Of a stretch of 64,000 bases of DNA, positions 16,054-25,804 are shown one piece after another. The notes beneath the pieces were generated by a model. The model searched no databases. It was given only the letters and a program-made list of their open reading frames with translations, and had not been told where the DNA came from. Numbering within the stretch: position 1 is the first letter of the stretch; the number at the start of each line of letters is the position of its first letter. A program made the position numbers and the translations under genes. Origin of the DNA: Nocardia asiatica NBRC 100129 (GTDB lineage: Bacteria > Actinomycetota > Actinomycetes > Mycobacteriales > Mycobacteriaceae); NCBI RefSeq assembly GCF_000308415.1, contig NZ_BAFS01000041.1, positions 1-64,000 of the forward strand, written 5' to 3'.

Positions 16054-17886
16054 TCAGTCCGTCCAACCGACGTTCAGCGAGGTGAGCAGGCCGGACAGGG
16101 CCAGCTTCATATCCGACGCCTCGATGCGGCGCAGCACCGCCTCATCGATGTCGGTGAGGTCCAGCGATTCGTCGTTGGCCAACCGGAATTCGCGCTCCTC
16201 CTCGGCCGCCTCGATCACGTTGCGGACGAACCGCCCGTTGCCCGCGAGGTCGACGCCGCGGCGCGGCTGCCCGCTCTGGTCGGTGCTCTGCATCGCGTAC
16301 AGGCGCTCGCAGGCCTGCACCAGCTGCTCGAGCGCGCCGTCGGACAGGTCCGAGTCCCGCTTGCGCGCGATGACCTGGCCGATCTGCCCCAGTTCCTCGG
16401 GGGTGTAGGAGGGGAACTGCAGCCGCTTCGAGAAACGTGAGGCCAGGCCGTCGTTGGCGGTGAGCAACCGGTCGATCTCGCCGTCGTAGCCCGCGATGAT
16501 CACGACGAGGCGATCACGGTCGTTCTCCATGCGCGCCAGCAGGGTGTCCACCGCCTCGCGGCCGAACGCGTCACCGCCTTGCAGACCGGTCTGGATCAGG
16601 GTGTACGCCTCGTCGATGAACAGCACGCCGTCCATGGCGGTGTCGATCAGCTTCTCGGTCTTGATCGCGGTGCCGCCGAGGTTCTGGCTGACGAAGTCGA
16701 CGCGCTTGGCCTCGACCACCTTGTCGGTCTTCAACAGGCCGACACCGCAGTAGATCTTGGCGACCACCCGGGCGATGGTGGTCTTGCCGGTGCCCGGCGG
16801 CCCGGTGAAGGCCAGGTGCTGGCCGCGCGGCTGGCTCGCCAACCCCTTCTCGGCCCGGATCTTCGCCAGCTGCGCGGAGGATTGGAGCTTGGCCACCTGG
16901 GTTTTCACCGAGGCGAGACCGATCTGCGAGTCCAATTCGGCGCGGGCCTCGACGAGGATCTTCTTCGCCCGGTCCTGGCTCTCGGCCTGCTCCATCTGCT
17001 CCATCGACGGCGAGGACGCCGGGTCCCACTTGTCGGTCCGCGCATCGATCACCTCGCGGCTGGTGACGGTGATCCGATAGGTGCGGTCGCGCATCGCGGC
17101 CGCGTTCGCCTCGAAATCCGGCGCCTGCGAGTACACCTTCTCGAACAGCGCCTGGGCTTCGCTCTCGTTGCCCGATTCCCGCAGGCACAGGCCACGGCAG
17201 AACATCGCGGTGGAGCGGGCCGCCGGGATCGGGCCCGCCTCGGCCTGCTGCATCCGCCGGATCGCCTCGCCGAACAAGCCGAGCTGGGCGCAGGCGGTGC
17301 CGACCATGACGTGCGCGCCCGCCGCCAGGTACGGGTCCTCCCAGTCCGCCGAACCGGCGAGCACCGCCATCACATCGGGCCAGCGCTGGGTGTTGTAGTG
17401 CAGGACGCCGCGCACATACGCGCAGATGCGGTCGTCGATCTCGCCTTCGGTGTTGCTCAGCTGGCCTTTGCGGAACGTGTCGAGGTCGTCGAGCACCCGC
17501 TCGGCCTCGTCGTACTCTTTGTCGGCGATCAGGTGTGCCGCCCAGGCCAGGGTGATCTCGGTGTGGTTGGCCAGCGGGTAATCGATGTACAGGCCGGGCA
17601 GGAAGCGGCCCGCGAGCTCCCGCGGACGCAGACCGAGCCTGCGTTGCTCACGATAGAGCGTGCTCGCACTGGTCTTGTGCAGATTGAACAGAACGTCCTT
17701 GGTCAGCTCTCCGGCGGCGGCGCGGCCGAGCCAGGCGTCGCACATCGTGGGATCCCACTCCGTGGCGCGTTGAAAAGCCAGTTTCGCATAGTCGAGATCA
17801 CGTGCGGATTCTTGCCCCTCGATGGACAATCCGAGTGACAGGATTCCGGCGTCGAATGCGCGTTGTGCTTGGCGGTTGCCGGTCAT
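16054..17886 (-). CDS. eccA: EccA, cytosolic AAA+ ATPase of the ESX system
   Basis: The start at ATG 17886 (MTGNRQAQRAFDAG) matches the EccA family; the frame runs 42 codons further upstream without family-like sequence. The 610-residue product has an N-terminal TPR-like helical region of about 280 residues and a CbxX/CfqX-type AAA+ domain. Walker A is G362-PPGTGK-T369, Walker B is VLFIDEAYTLI, and SRFSKRLQFPSYT fits the arginine-finger/sensor region. EccA is thought to remodel substrate-chaperone complexes such as EspG-PE/PPE. It is divergent from eccD; the spacer has a candidate minus-strand promoter. Confidence 0.93.
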   Translation of the reverse strand: MTGNRQAQRAFDAGILSLGLSIEGQESARDLDYAKLAFQRATEWDPTMCDAWLGRAAAGELTKDVLFNLHKTSASTLYREQRRLGLRPRELAGRFLPGLYIDYPLANHTEITLAWAAHLIADKEYDEAERVLDDLDTFRKGQLSNTEGEIDDRICAYVRGVLHYNTQRWPDVMAVLAGSADWEDPYLAAGAHVMVGTACAQLGLFGEAIRRMQQAEAGPIPAARSTAMFCRGLCLRESGNESEAQALFEKVYSQAPDFEANAAAMRDRTYRITVTSREVIDARTDKWDPASSPSMEQMEQAESQDRAKKILVEARAELDSQIGLASVKTQVAKLQSSAQLAKIRAEKGLASQPRGQHLAFTGPPGTGKTTIARVVAKIYCGVGLLKTDKVVEAKRVDFVSQNLGGTAIKTEKLIDTAMDGVLFIDEAYTLIQTGLQGGDAFGREAVDTLLARMENDRDRLVVIIAGYDGEIDRLLTANDGLASRFSKRLQFPSYTPEELGQIGQVIARKRDSDLSDGALEQLVQACERLYAMQSTDQSGQPRRGVDLAGNGRFVRNVIEAAEEEREFRLANDESLDLTDIDEAVLRRIEASDMKLALSGLLTSLNVGWTD

Positions 17887-17977
17887 TGCTGTCGAACCCC
17901 GAAATCTTCGTTTCTCGTAGTAGAGACGTTCATCTGGATACCAGACTACCGATCGCGCGTGGCCCGGTGCGTCCGTT

Positions 17978-18007
17978 ACATTAGGTTCAGCTGCCGGGAG
18001 GTCGCAA
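17978..18007 (-). promoter_or_regulatory. Candidate eccA promoter with IdeR-like half site
   Basis: Read on the minus strand, TTGCGA (18002-18007) and TAATGT (17978-17983) are spaced by 18 bases, a plausible primary-sigma promoter with a leader of about 90 bases to eccA. The overlapping TTAGGTT at 17981-17987, followed by GCT, matches the left half of the mycobacterial iron-regulator (IdeR) box, but the right half is poor. Both calls are by eye. Confidence 0.35.
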
Positions 18008-18133
18008 CGCAAGAGTCGTCTATGTGTGAGAGTGCTTGACGCGTGTTGAAGTGTTCACTCGAGGCGTGTTCGGTCAATTGCGGTTGGCGGTGCGCGAATC
18101 GGTGTTCCGGATGAGGGCGGGGGATGGTTTCCG

Positions 18134-19606
18134 TTGATCGAGTCGGCGAGCGGTACTCGTGCCACCGAGCCCGTATTGAGTCGGGTCTCGGTCATCGGCG
18201 GCAACACGCAGGTCGATGTCGGGTTGCCCGCCACCGTGCCGATCGCCACCTTCATCGGCGATCTGGTGGCGCTGATCGAATCGCGCAACCCGGAGCGGCC
18301 GGAGGCCGAGGAGGAAGCGACGCCGCTGGAGGCGCAGCACTGGACCTTGGCCCGGCTGGGCAGGGAGGCGATAGCGCCGAGTCGCACGCTCACCGAGGCC
18401 GAGGTGTACGACGGTGAACTACTGGTGCTGCGGTCGGTCGCCGCGAAGGAGGCGCCCGCCCTCTTCGACGACGTCATCGACGCCGTATCCCGCCTCACCG
18501 CAGAGGAATTCCGGAGCTGGTCCGGTACGGCCGCCCGCTGGATGGGTTTGGTCGTCTCGGCGCTGACCGTGCTGATCGCGCTGGCCGTGCTGGTGGTCTC
18601 GCGCGGGAACGGCGATCCGCTCGCGCCCGCCTTCGCCTTGCTCGGCAGTGGCGTCGCGGCATTCGTCGCCGCGGGCATCGCGGCGCGCAAGTACACCGAC
18701 CAGGTCACCGCCACCTGGTTGTCGCTGAACGGGCTACTGCTGCTGTTCGGGGGCGCCGCCTTGCTCGTGCCGGGCACGCTCGGCAGTCCCCATCTGCTGC
18801 TGGGCAGTTCGGTGCTGCTGGTCGCGGCGCTGCTGGGCTATCGGATAACCGGCACCGGCGCCACGCTGTTCTCTTGCGCCGCGGCGCTAGCGGTGTTCGC
18901 GGGTGTGGCGGCGGTGATCTACCTGATCTGGCATCCCGGCCTGCCGAAGCTGTCGGCCGGCCTGGTGGTGGCCGGGATCGCGATCGTCTCGGCGGTGCCG
19001 CGGCTGGCAGCCGTGCTCGCGCGGCTGCCGATTCCGCCGGTGCCGACCGCGGGCGGCGCGATCGATCCGGCCGACCACGAGCCGCGACCGACCATCGAGG
19101 GCGTCGGCGCCATCGGCGCCAGCGCCCTGCCGTCGGCGGCGGGCCTCGGGGAACGGGCGCGCACGGCCAACCGGTTCCAGTCCGGCCTGCTCGCGGCGTG
19201 CACCGCGAGCGTCGTCGTCGGCGCGTTCGGCGTGGCCGATCCGCTGGGTTCGCCACGCTGGCAGGGCATCACACTGGCGGTCGTGGCCGCGATCATCCTC
19301 GCGCTGCGCGGCCGCTCGTTCGCCGATCTCGTCCAGGCGGCGACGATGATCGGCGGTGGTTGTGTCACCGCCGTCGCCCTGATCGTCGGGATGGCCGCGG
19401 GCGACGTCGAATACACCCCGCTCGCGGCAGGCGTGCTGCTCGCGTTCGCGACCGGTGTGATCGGATTCGGTGTGATCGGTCCGCACATCGAGGTCACCCC
19501 GGTGACCAGGCGGATGATCGAAGTCTTCGAGTACCTGCTGATCGTGGCGGTGATCCCGCTGGTGCTGTGGGTCATGAACGTCTACTCGATGGCCCGGAAC
19601 ATATGA
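18134..19606 (+). CDS. eccD: EccD, multi-spanning ESX channel component
   Basis: The 490-residue product starts at a TTG at 18134. A ubiquitin-like N-terminal domain of about 100 residues (VSVIGGNTQVDVGLPATVPI, then YDGELLVLRS) is followed by about eleven hydrophobic helices from residue 135 to the end, with the cytosolic loop LARLPIPPVPTAGGAIDP that marks EccD. EccD dimers surround the membrane interior of the complex. Its stop overlaps the mycP start (ATGA), and eccC follows, so eccD-mycP-eccC form an operon. The order mycP-eccC downstream of eccD differs from mycobacterial loci. Confidence 0.92.
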   Translation: MIESASGTRATEPVLSRVSVIGGNTQVDVGLPATVPIATFIGDLVALIESRNPERPEAEEEATPLEAQHWTLARLGREAIAPSRTLTEAEVYDGELLVLRSVAAKEAPALFDDVIDAVSRLTAEEFRSWSGTAARWMGLVVSALTVLIALAVLVVSRGNGDPLAPAFALLGSGVAAFVAAGIAARKYTDQVTATWLSLNGLLLLFGGAALLVPGTLGSPHLLLGSSVLLVAALLGYRITGTGATLFSCAAALAVFAGVAAVIYLIWHPGLPKLSAGLVVAGIAIVSAVPRLAAVLARLPIPPVPTAGGAIDPADHEPRPTIEGVGAIGASALPSAAGLGERARTANRFQSGLLAACTASVVVGAFGVADPLGSPRWQGITLAVVAAIILALRGRSFADLVQAATMIGGGCVTAVALIVGMAAGDVEYTPLAAGVLLAFATGVIGFGVIGPHIEVTPVTRRMIEVFEYLLIVAVIPLVLWVMNVYSMARNI

Positions 19607-21018
19607 CCGGCAGCGCCTTCCGCCGGAGCGTCCTGCGGATGGCCTGTGCCGCAACGGTGGTCGGCGCCGCCATCGGCGTGCCGTGGCCGAGCGCGCAGGC
19701 GATCGCGCCGCCCGGGATCGATCCCGGCGCACTGGGCGCCGCACAGGGTCTGAGCGGGCGGCCCGCGCCGCTGGAACCGACCGAGCAGCGCGCCGTCTGC
19801 GCCGAACCCGTGCTCACCGGCAGTCCGCCCAGTGAACCGCCGATGGCGCAGCGGGTGCTGGATCTACCGTCGGCGTGGCGGTTCAGCCGCGGCGCCGGGC
19901 AGAAGGTGGCCGTCATCGATACCGGGGTGAATCCGCATCCGCGGCTGCGTTCCCTGCAACCGGGCGGTGACTTCGTCTCCGACAGCGACGGGACGGTCGA
20001 CTGCGACGGCCACGGCACCCTCGTCGCCGGGATCATCGCGGCACAGCCGAGTCCCGGCGACGCCTTCGCCGGCGTCGCGCCCGACGCGGACCTGCTCACC
20101 ATCCGGCAACTGAGCCTGGCCTACGAACCGAAGGACCGCAGCGGCCGCGACGACCCGCCGGGCAAGATCAGCAGCGACGGTTACGGCAGCGTGCTCACGC
20201 TGGCCGCGGCCGTCGTCCGTGCCGTCGACCTCGGCGCGACCGTCATCAATATCTCCGAAGTGGCCTGCACCGCGGCCGGTTCCGACACGGCCGACGGCTC
20301 GCTGGGCGCGGCGGTGAAGTACGCCTACGAGCGCAATGTCGTGGTGGTCGCGGCCGCGGGCAATCTACAGCCCGACGGCGCGTGCTCGAAACAGAACGAC
20401 GGCTCCGGCTGGGGCTCGGTGGTGACGGTCGCGAGCCCGGCGTGGTTCACGCCTTACGTGCTCTCGGTGGGGTCGGTGGACTCGACGGGCCAGGTCTCCG
20501 AGCTCTCGCTGCACGGGCCGTGGGTGGCCGTCGCCGCGATCGGCCGCAATATCGTGTCGCTGGACAGCAAGCCGGGCGGCGCGGGGCTGGTCGACGGCGT
20601 ACAGACCACCGAGGGGATCAGGGGTGTGGAGGGCACCAGCTTCGCGGCGCCCTATGTGGCCGGACTGGCCGCGCTGGTGCGCTCGCGTTTTCCGGAACTC
20701 ACCGCGCAGCAGGTGATGGACCGCATCATCCGCACCGCGCACGGGCCGGGCACCGGACGCGACGACCGGATCGGGCACGGCCTGATCGATCCGCTCGCCG
20801 CGCTGACCGCGCAGCTGCCCGACCAGCCCGTCGGCGCAGGGGCCGACGTCCCACGGGCCGTCGCCGCGCCGGTGATCCCGCCCGGCCCCGACCCGCGACC
20901 GCGCCGGATCGCCGTCATCGGCTCCATCGTCTGCCTGGCCTGCCTGGCCGTGGGCGCCGCGGTGGCGATCCCGTTCCGCCGGTCCGGGCCGGACCCGAAC
21001 GCGGAGTTCGATCCCTAG
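19603..21018 (+). CDS. mycP: Mycosin MycP, membrane-anchored subtilisin-like protease
   Basis: The start is ATG 19603, overlapping the eccD stop. The 471-residue product has an N-terminal signal peptide ending near SAQA, and a subtilisin-type triad D106 (VAVIDTG), H137 (DGHGTLVAG) and S346 (GTSFAAPYV), with AAAGN for the oxyanion hole. A C-terminal helix (IAVIGSIVCLACLAVGAAVA) anchors it, with a short basic cytosolic tail. Mycosins sit on the outer face of the ESX complex and are needed for its stability as well as for cleaving substrates. All key residues are intact, so it should be active. Confidence 0.94.
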   Translation: MTGSAFRRSVLRMACAATVVGAAIGVPWPSAQAIAPPGIDPGALGAAQGLSGRPAPLEPTEQRAVCAEPVLTGSPPSEPPMAQRVLDLPSAWRFSRGAGQKVAVIDTGVNPHPRLRSLQPGGDFVSDSDGTVDCDGHGTLVAGIIAAQPSPGDAFAGVAPDADLLTIRQLSLAYEPKDRSGRDDPPGKISSDGYGSVLTLAAAVVRAVDLGATVINISEVACTAAGSDTADGSLGAAVKYAYERNVVVVAAAGNLQPDGACSKQNDGSGWGSVVTVASPAWFTPYVLSVGSVDSTGQVSELSLHGPWVAVAAIGRNIVSLDSKPGGAGLVDGVQTTEGIRGVEGTSFAAPYVAGLAALVRSRFPELTAQQVMDRIIRTAHGPGTGRDDRIGHGLIDPLAALTAQLPDQPVGAGADVPRAVAAPVIPPGPDPRPRRIAVIGSIVCLACLAVGAAVAIPFRRSGPDPNAEFDP

Positions 21019-21062
21019 CGGCCGCCGCATCGACCGCTCGTCGCCGACCGAACGAAGGAACC

Positions 21063-24000
21063 ATGGTTACCGAAGGCTTTGTGCGCCGCCCCCGCATCGC
21101 GCCGCCCCGGGCGCCCGGTGGCGAGGTGGCGCTGTCGGCGCCTCCGGAGATCGCACGCGCGCTGCCCGCGCCGCTGATGATGAAGCTGATGCCCGTCGTC
21201 ATGGTGATCGCGGTGGTCGGCATGATCGCCATGATGGCGATGATGGGCCGCAACATGCTGGCCAATCCGTTCATGATGATGTTCCCGTTGATGATGCTCA
21301 TGTCGATGGTCGGCATGATGGCGGGCTTCCGTGGCGGCGGTCCCAAACGCGCGGTCGAACTCAACGAGGAGCGCAAGGACTACTTCCGCTACTTGGACCA
21401 GGTCCGAAAGGACGTGCGCCGCACGGGCGGCAAGCAGTTGGAGACGCTCCGGTGGAGTCATCCCGAGCCCGCCGACCTGCCGTCCCTGATCGGGACGAGG
21501 CGGATGTGGGAGCGCAGGCCAAACGACCCGGACTTCGGGCACGTGCGCGTCGGGGTCGGCAGCCACCGGCTGGCCACCAAACTGGCGCGCCCGGAGACGG
21601 GACCGCTGGAGGACTTGGAACCGGTCTCCACCGTGGCGTTGCGCCGTTTCGTGCGCACCCACTCGGTGGTGCACCGGCTGCCGACCGCGGTGTCGTTGCG
21701 CGCGTTTCCCGCCATCAACATCAGCGGTCCGGCCGAGGACGCGCACATGCTGGTGCGGGCGATGCTGATGGAGCTGGTCACCTTCCACGGCCCCGACCAT
21801 CTCGCCGTCGCGATCGTCTGCGCCGACCCGGACGGTCCGGCCTGGTCCTGGGCGAAATGGCTGCCGCAGTTGCAACATCCGACCCAGCGCGACGGCATGG
21901 GCTCGGCGCGGATGATGTACCACTCGCTCGGCGAGCTGGAGACGGCGCTGGCGGCCGAACTGCTCGAGCGCGGCCGGTTCATGCGCAACCCGCAGCCGAC
22001 CCAGGGGCGGCTGCACCTCGTGGTCGTCATCGACGACGGCTACGTCAGCGGCAGCGAACGGCTGGTCAGCGAATCGGGTCTGGACTCGGTCACCGTGCTC
22101 GACCTCACCGCACCGGAAGGCGGGCTCGCGGCGCGGCGCGGACTGCAACTGGTCGCCGCGGACGGCGAAGTGTCGGCGCGCAGTGCGGCCGGTGTGGAGA
22201 AGTTCGCCACCGCGGACCAGGTGAGCACGGCCGAGGCCGAGGCCTTCGCCCGCTCCCTGGCCAGATACCGCCTCGCGACGGCGGCGCAGATCGTCAGTCT
22301 CGGTGAGGGAACCACGACGGACCCGGGACTGATGGCGCTGCTGAAGATCCCGGACGCGGCCCAGATCGATCCGGCGCGGGTGTGGCGTCCGCGCACGGCC
22401 CGGGAACGGCTCCGGGTGCCGATCGGCATCACCCCCGACGGCACGCCGGTGGAGATCGACATCAAGGAATCGGCCGAGAACGGCATGGGCCCCCACGGCT
22501 TGTGCATCGGCGCCACCGGGTCCGGCAAGTCGGAATTCCTGCGCACGCTGGTGCTCTCGCTGGTCACCACGCATTCGCCGGACGCGCTGAACCTGGTGCT
22601 CGTCGACTTCAAGGGCGGCGCGACCTTCCTCGGCCTCGACTCGCTGCCGCACGTCGCCGCGGTGATCACCAACCTGGAAGAGGAACTGTCGCTGGTCGAC
22701 CGCATGAAGGACGCGCTCGCCGGTGAGATGAACCGCCGCCAGGAGCTGCTGCGTTCGGCGGGCAACTACGCCAACGTCACCGACTACGAGAAGGCGCGCG
22801 CCGCCGGCGTGCCGCTCGACCCACTGCCCGCCCTGTTCATCGTCGTCGACGAGTTCTCCGAGTTGCTCTCGCAGAAGCCCGATTTCGCGGAGCTGTTCGT
22901 GATGATCGGCCGCCTGGGCCGGTCGCTGCACGTGCACCTGCTGCTGGCTTCGCAGCGACTGGAGGAGAACAAGCTGCGCGGCCTGGAATCGCATCTGTCC
23001 TACCGCATCGGCCTGCGCACGTTCTCGGCGAACGAATCGCGCGCGGTACTCGGCATCACCGACGCCTACCACTTGCCGAGCGTGCCCGGCTCGGGGTACC
23101 TGAAAAGCGATGCGTCGGATCCGCTGCGATTCAACGCGAGTTACGTGTCCGGACCGTACGTCGCGCCGCAGGGCACGGTCACCGGCGAGGACGGCAGCCC
23201 GGTCGCCGGGCACCGTCCCGCGCTGTTCACCGCCTCGCCCGTGGAACTGCCCGAGCCGATCGAGACGGAGACGGAGGCGCAGCCCGCGGCGCCGTCGAAC
23301 CCCCTGCTGGAGCTGCCCCCGCCGCCGTCGGCCGCAGGGGCAGTCCCCGGCGCCGACGAGGGCATCCCCGACACGCTGCTCGACGTGGTCGTCAAGCGGC
23401 TCACCGGGCACGGCCGCCCGGCACACGAGGTGTGGCTGCCGCCCCTGGACGAATCCCCGACCGTCGACATGCTGCTGCCCGACCCGGACTGGCGTTCGCC
23501 GGTCAACCGGCACGGCCAGTTGTGGATGCCGATCGGCGTCATCGACAAGCCGTACGAGCAGCGGCGCGATGTGCTCACCGTCAACCTGTCCGGCGCACAG
23601 GGGCATGTCGCGGTGGTCGGCGGCCCCCAGTCGGGCAAGTCGACGACCTTGCGCACCATCGTCATGGCGACCGCGGCCACACACAGCCCCGAACAGGCGC
23701 AGTTCTACTGCCTCGACTTCGGCGGCGGCAGCATGACGGGCCTGTCCGGGGTGCCGCACGTGGGCTCGGTGGCCGGTCGCCTCGACAGCGACCGGGTGCG
23801 CCGCACCGTCGCCGAACTCACCACGCTGATGCGCCAGCGCGAGGAGCGGTTCGCCGCACTGGGCATCGAGTCGATGGCCGAGTTCCGGCGCCGGAAGTTC
23901 GCCGACGACCCGCGCGTCGCGGACGGCACCGCCGGACCGGCGAACCCGCTGGCCGACGACAAGTTCGGCGACGTATTCCTGGTGATCGACGGCTGGGCCG

Positions 24001-25142
24001 CGATCCGCGAAGAGTTCGACGTGCTGGAACCGCAGATCAACGCCATCGCAGCGCAGGGTTTGTCGTTCGGCATCCACCTGATGATCGCCGCCTCCCGCTG
24101 GGCCGAGATCCGTCCGGTGGTCAAGGACCAGATCGGCACCCGACTCGAACTGCGGCTCGGTGATCCGTCGGATTCGGAGATGGGCAGGCGCACCGCGCAT
24201 CAGGTCCCGGTCGGTCGCCCGGGTCGCGGTATGACCCCGGACCAGCTGCACATGCTGATCGCCCTGCCGCGTCTGGATTCCGACTCCGATCCGGGCAGCC
24301 TGGCCGAGGGCGTCGCGCACGCGCGCACCGAGCTCGAGCAGCTGTACCCGAACCGCCGCGCGCCGGAGGTACGCATGCTGCCGTTGCGGTTCGGCCGGGA
24401 CGAACTGCTGGCCTCCGCGCGAGCCCAGGGGATCGAACTCGGCCCCACCCGGGTCGTGGTCGGTCTCGGCGAGTCCGAATTGCAGCCGCTGGTCCTGGAT
24501 TTCGGCGTCGAGCCGCACTTCATGGCGTTCGCCGACGTGGAGAGCGGCAAGACCACCCTGCTGCGCAACATCGTGATGGGCGTGGTCGAGCAGTCGACCA
24601 CCGAGCAGGCCAGGATCATCATGATCGACTACCGCCGCACCATGCTCGGTGTGGTCGAGGGCGACCACCTGGCCGGATACTCCACCTCGTCGCAGACCTG
24701 CGGTCCGATGCTGCAGGAGGTGGCCGGATACCTGGCCAAGCGGATTCCCGGCTCGGACATCACACCGCAGCAGTTGCGGGAACGCAGCTGGTGGAGCGGC
24801 CCGGAGATCTACATCGTGGTCGACGACTACGACATGGTGGTGACCGGCAGCGGCATGAACCCGTTCGCGCCGCTGCTGGAATACCTGCCGCAGGCCCGCG
24901 ACATCGGCATGCACCTCGTGGTCACGCGCCGCAGCGGCGGTGTGTCCCGTGCGCTGTACGACCCGGTGCTGGGCACCATGAAGAACCTGTCGGTGGAGAC
25001 GTTGATCATGAGCGGGTCGCGCGACGAGGGCAAGCTGATGGGCGACGTGCGGCCGAGCAAGCTGCCGCCCGGTCGCGGAACACTGGTGTCGCGCAGTCGA
25101 GGTATCGAGATGGTGCATATCGCGCACTTGCCGCCGGTCTGA
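21063..25142 (+). CDS. eccC: EccC, FtsK/SpoIIIE-type ATPase of the ESX system
   Basis: ATG 21063 has GAAGGAA upstream; the frame is open further but only antisense-like. The 1359-residue product has two Met-rich membrane helices (about 38-92), a DUF/stalk region, and three P-loop domains. Walker A motifs are G483-ATGSGK-S490, G853-GPQSGK-S860 and A1157-DVESGK-T1164; the third has Ala where the first Gly is normal. The first domain has a full Walker B (FIVVDEF), the second a degenerate one (LVIDGW), and the third VVDDYD. EccC is the motor that recruits WXG100 and EspG-bound clients. No stop-split EccCa/EccCb form is seen. Confidence 0.95.
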   Translation: MVTEGFVRRPRIAPPRAPGGEVALSAPPEIARALPAPLMMKLMPVVMVIAVVGMIAMMAMMGRNMLANPFMMMFPLMMLMSMVGMMAGFRGGGPKRAVELNEERKDYFRYLDQVRKDVRRTGGKQLETLRWSHPEPADLPSLIGTRRMWERRPNDPDFGHVRVGVGSHRLATKLARPETGPLEDLEPVSTVALRRFVRTHSVVHRLPTAVSLRAFPAINISGPAEDAHMLVRAMLMELVTFHGPDHLAVAIVCADPDGPAWSWAKWLPQLQHPTQRDGMGSARMMYHSLGELETALAAELLERGRFMRNPQPTQGRLHLVVVIDDGYVSGSERLVSESGLDSVTVLDLTAPEGGLAARRGLQLVAADGEVSARSAAGVEKFATADQVSTAEAEAFARSLARYRLATAAQIVSLGEGTTTDPGLMALLKIPDAAQIDPARVWRPRTARERLRVPIGITPDGTPVEIDIKESAENGMGPHGLCIGATGSGKSEFLRTLVLSLVTTHSPDALNLVLVDFKGGATFLGLDSLPHVAAVITNLEEELSLVDRMKDALAGEMNRRQELLRSAGNYANVTDYEKARAAGVPLDPLPALFIVVDEFSELLSQKPDFAELFVMIGRLGRSLHVHLLLASQRLEENKLRGLESHLSYRIGLRTFSANESRAVLGITDAYHLPSVPGSGYLKSDASDPLRFNASYVSGPYVAPQGTVTGEDGSPVAGHRPALFTASPVELPEPIETETEAQPAAPSNPLLELPPPPSAAGAVPGADEGIPDTLLDVVVKRLTGHGRPAHEVWLPPLDESPTVDMLLPDPDWRSPVNRHGQLWMPIGVIDKPYEQRRDVLTVNLSGAQGHVAVVGGPQSGKSTTLRTIVMATAATHSPEQAQFYCLDFGGGSMTGLSGVPHVGSVAGRLDSDRVRRTVAELTTLMRQREERFAALGIESMAEFRRRKFADDPRVADGTAGPANPLADDKFGDVFLVIDGWAAIREEFDVLEPQINAIAAQGLSFGIHLMIAASRWAEIRPVVKDQIGTRLELRLGDPSDSEMGRRTAHQVPVGRPGRGMTPDQLHMLIALPRLDSDSDPGSLAEGVAHARTELEQLYPNRRAPEVRMLPLRFGRDELLASARAQGIELGPTRVVVGLGESELQPLVLDFGVEPHFMAFADVESGKTTLLRNIVMGVVEQSTTEQARIIMIDYRRTMLGVVEGDHLAGYSTSSQTCGPMLQEVAGYLAKRIPGSDITPQQLRERSWWSGPEIYIVVDDYDMVVTGSGMNPFAPLLEYLPQARDIGMHLVVTRRSGGVSRALYDPVLGTMKNLSVETLIMSGSRDEGKLMGDVRPSKLPPGRGTLVSRSRGIEMVHIAHLPPV

Positions 25143-25194
25143 CCGTGCCGCGGTCGCGCTTCTGTCACCAGCGCTCACGGTTTCGGAGCGGGCT

Positions 25195-25800
25195 TCAGTT
25201 GTTCGCTTGCGGTGGACGCAGAACCGCCGAGGCAGTCGGCCGTCCGAGTATCGGTACCGGTACCGGTAGTTCGGGCTCCCAGCTGTCCACGCGTCGCTCG
25301 AACAGCGCGCGCGACGGCCCCAGCATGAGCGGCCCCGCGATGCGGACCAGCCGGAATCCCGCCGAGCGGTAGTAGTCGTGCAGGTCGGTATTGGTGGTCC
25401 AGGCGTCCAGGCGCACCCACTGGCGTTGCTGGTGGCGCGCGAGCGTTCCCGCGTGGGCGAGCATGCGATGGCCCACGCGCCGGCCCGCGAATCGCAGGTC
25501 CACGATCATGAAATGGACGATCACCGAGTCCTCGAGTTCCCAGCGGGACCATAGACCGGCATCGGCGCGGTCGTTGACGGTGATGGTCCCCGCCGGTTCG
25601 CCCGCCACCTCGGCGATCCAGGTCTCGCCCGCGTCCAGCGCGTGTCCGACGGCCCGGGCGAAGATCTCGATGGGCAGTCCGCGCCCGGCGACCGTCCACT
25701 GGTCGGACCCGCGCGCGGTGAGCCACGCCGTACGCTGCACGCGCAGACGGCAGATCATGCCGAGATCGCCCACTGTTGCCTGACGGAGCGCGATCGTCAT
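25195..25800 (-). CDS. GNAT-family N-acetyltransferase
   Basis: The start is ATG 25800 (MTIALRQATVGDLGMICRL), four bases after the GntR stop. The 201-residue product has the GNAT layout: N-terminal alpha/beta with IAEVAGEPAGTITV as strands 2-4, then IVDLRFAGRRVGHRMLAHA, where the acetyl-CoA loop reads R-x-x-x-V-G-x-R, and DLHDYYRSAGFRLV as the last helix-strand. GNAT enzymes transfer acetyl from acetyl-CoA to amines; the substrate cannot be told. It ends in a Pro-rich tail. It forms an operon with the upstream GntR regulator, which probably controls it. Confidence 0.8.
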   Translation of the reverse strand: MTIALRQATVGDLGMICRLRVQRTAWLTARGSDQWTVAGRGLPIEIFARAVGHALDAGETWIAEVAGEPAGTITVNDRADAGLWSRWELEDSVIVHFMIVDLRFAGRRVGHRMLAHAGTLARHQQRQWVRLDAWTTNTDLHDYYRSAGFRLVRIAGPLMLGPSRALFERRVDSWEPELPVPVPILGRPTASAVLRPPQANN

Positions 25801-25804
25801 GAGG

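Noticed and set aside
21015..25178. A 1387-codon open frame on the minus strand opposite the first eccC, and a 1115-codon one opposite the second (51706-55053)
   Set aside because: These are antisense shadows caused by high GC at third codon positions; their products are His/Arg-rich without domains, while the plus strand encodes full EccC proteins.
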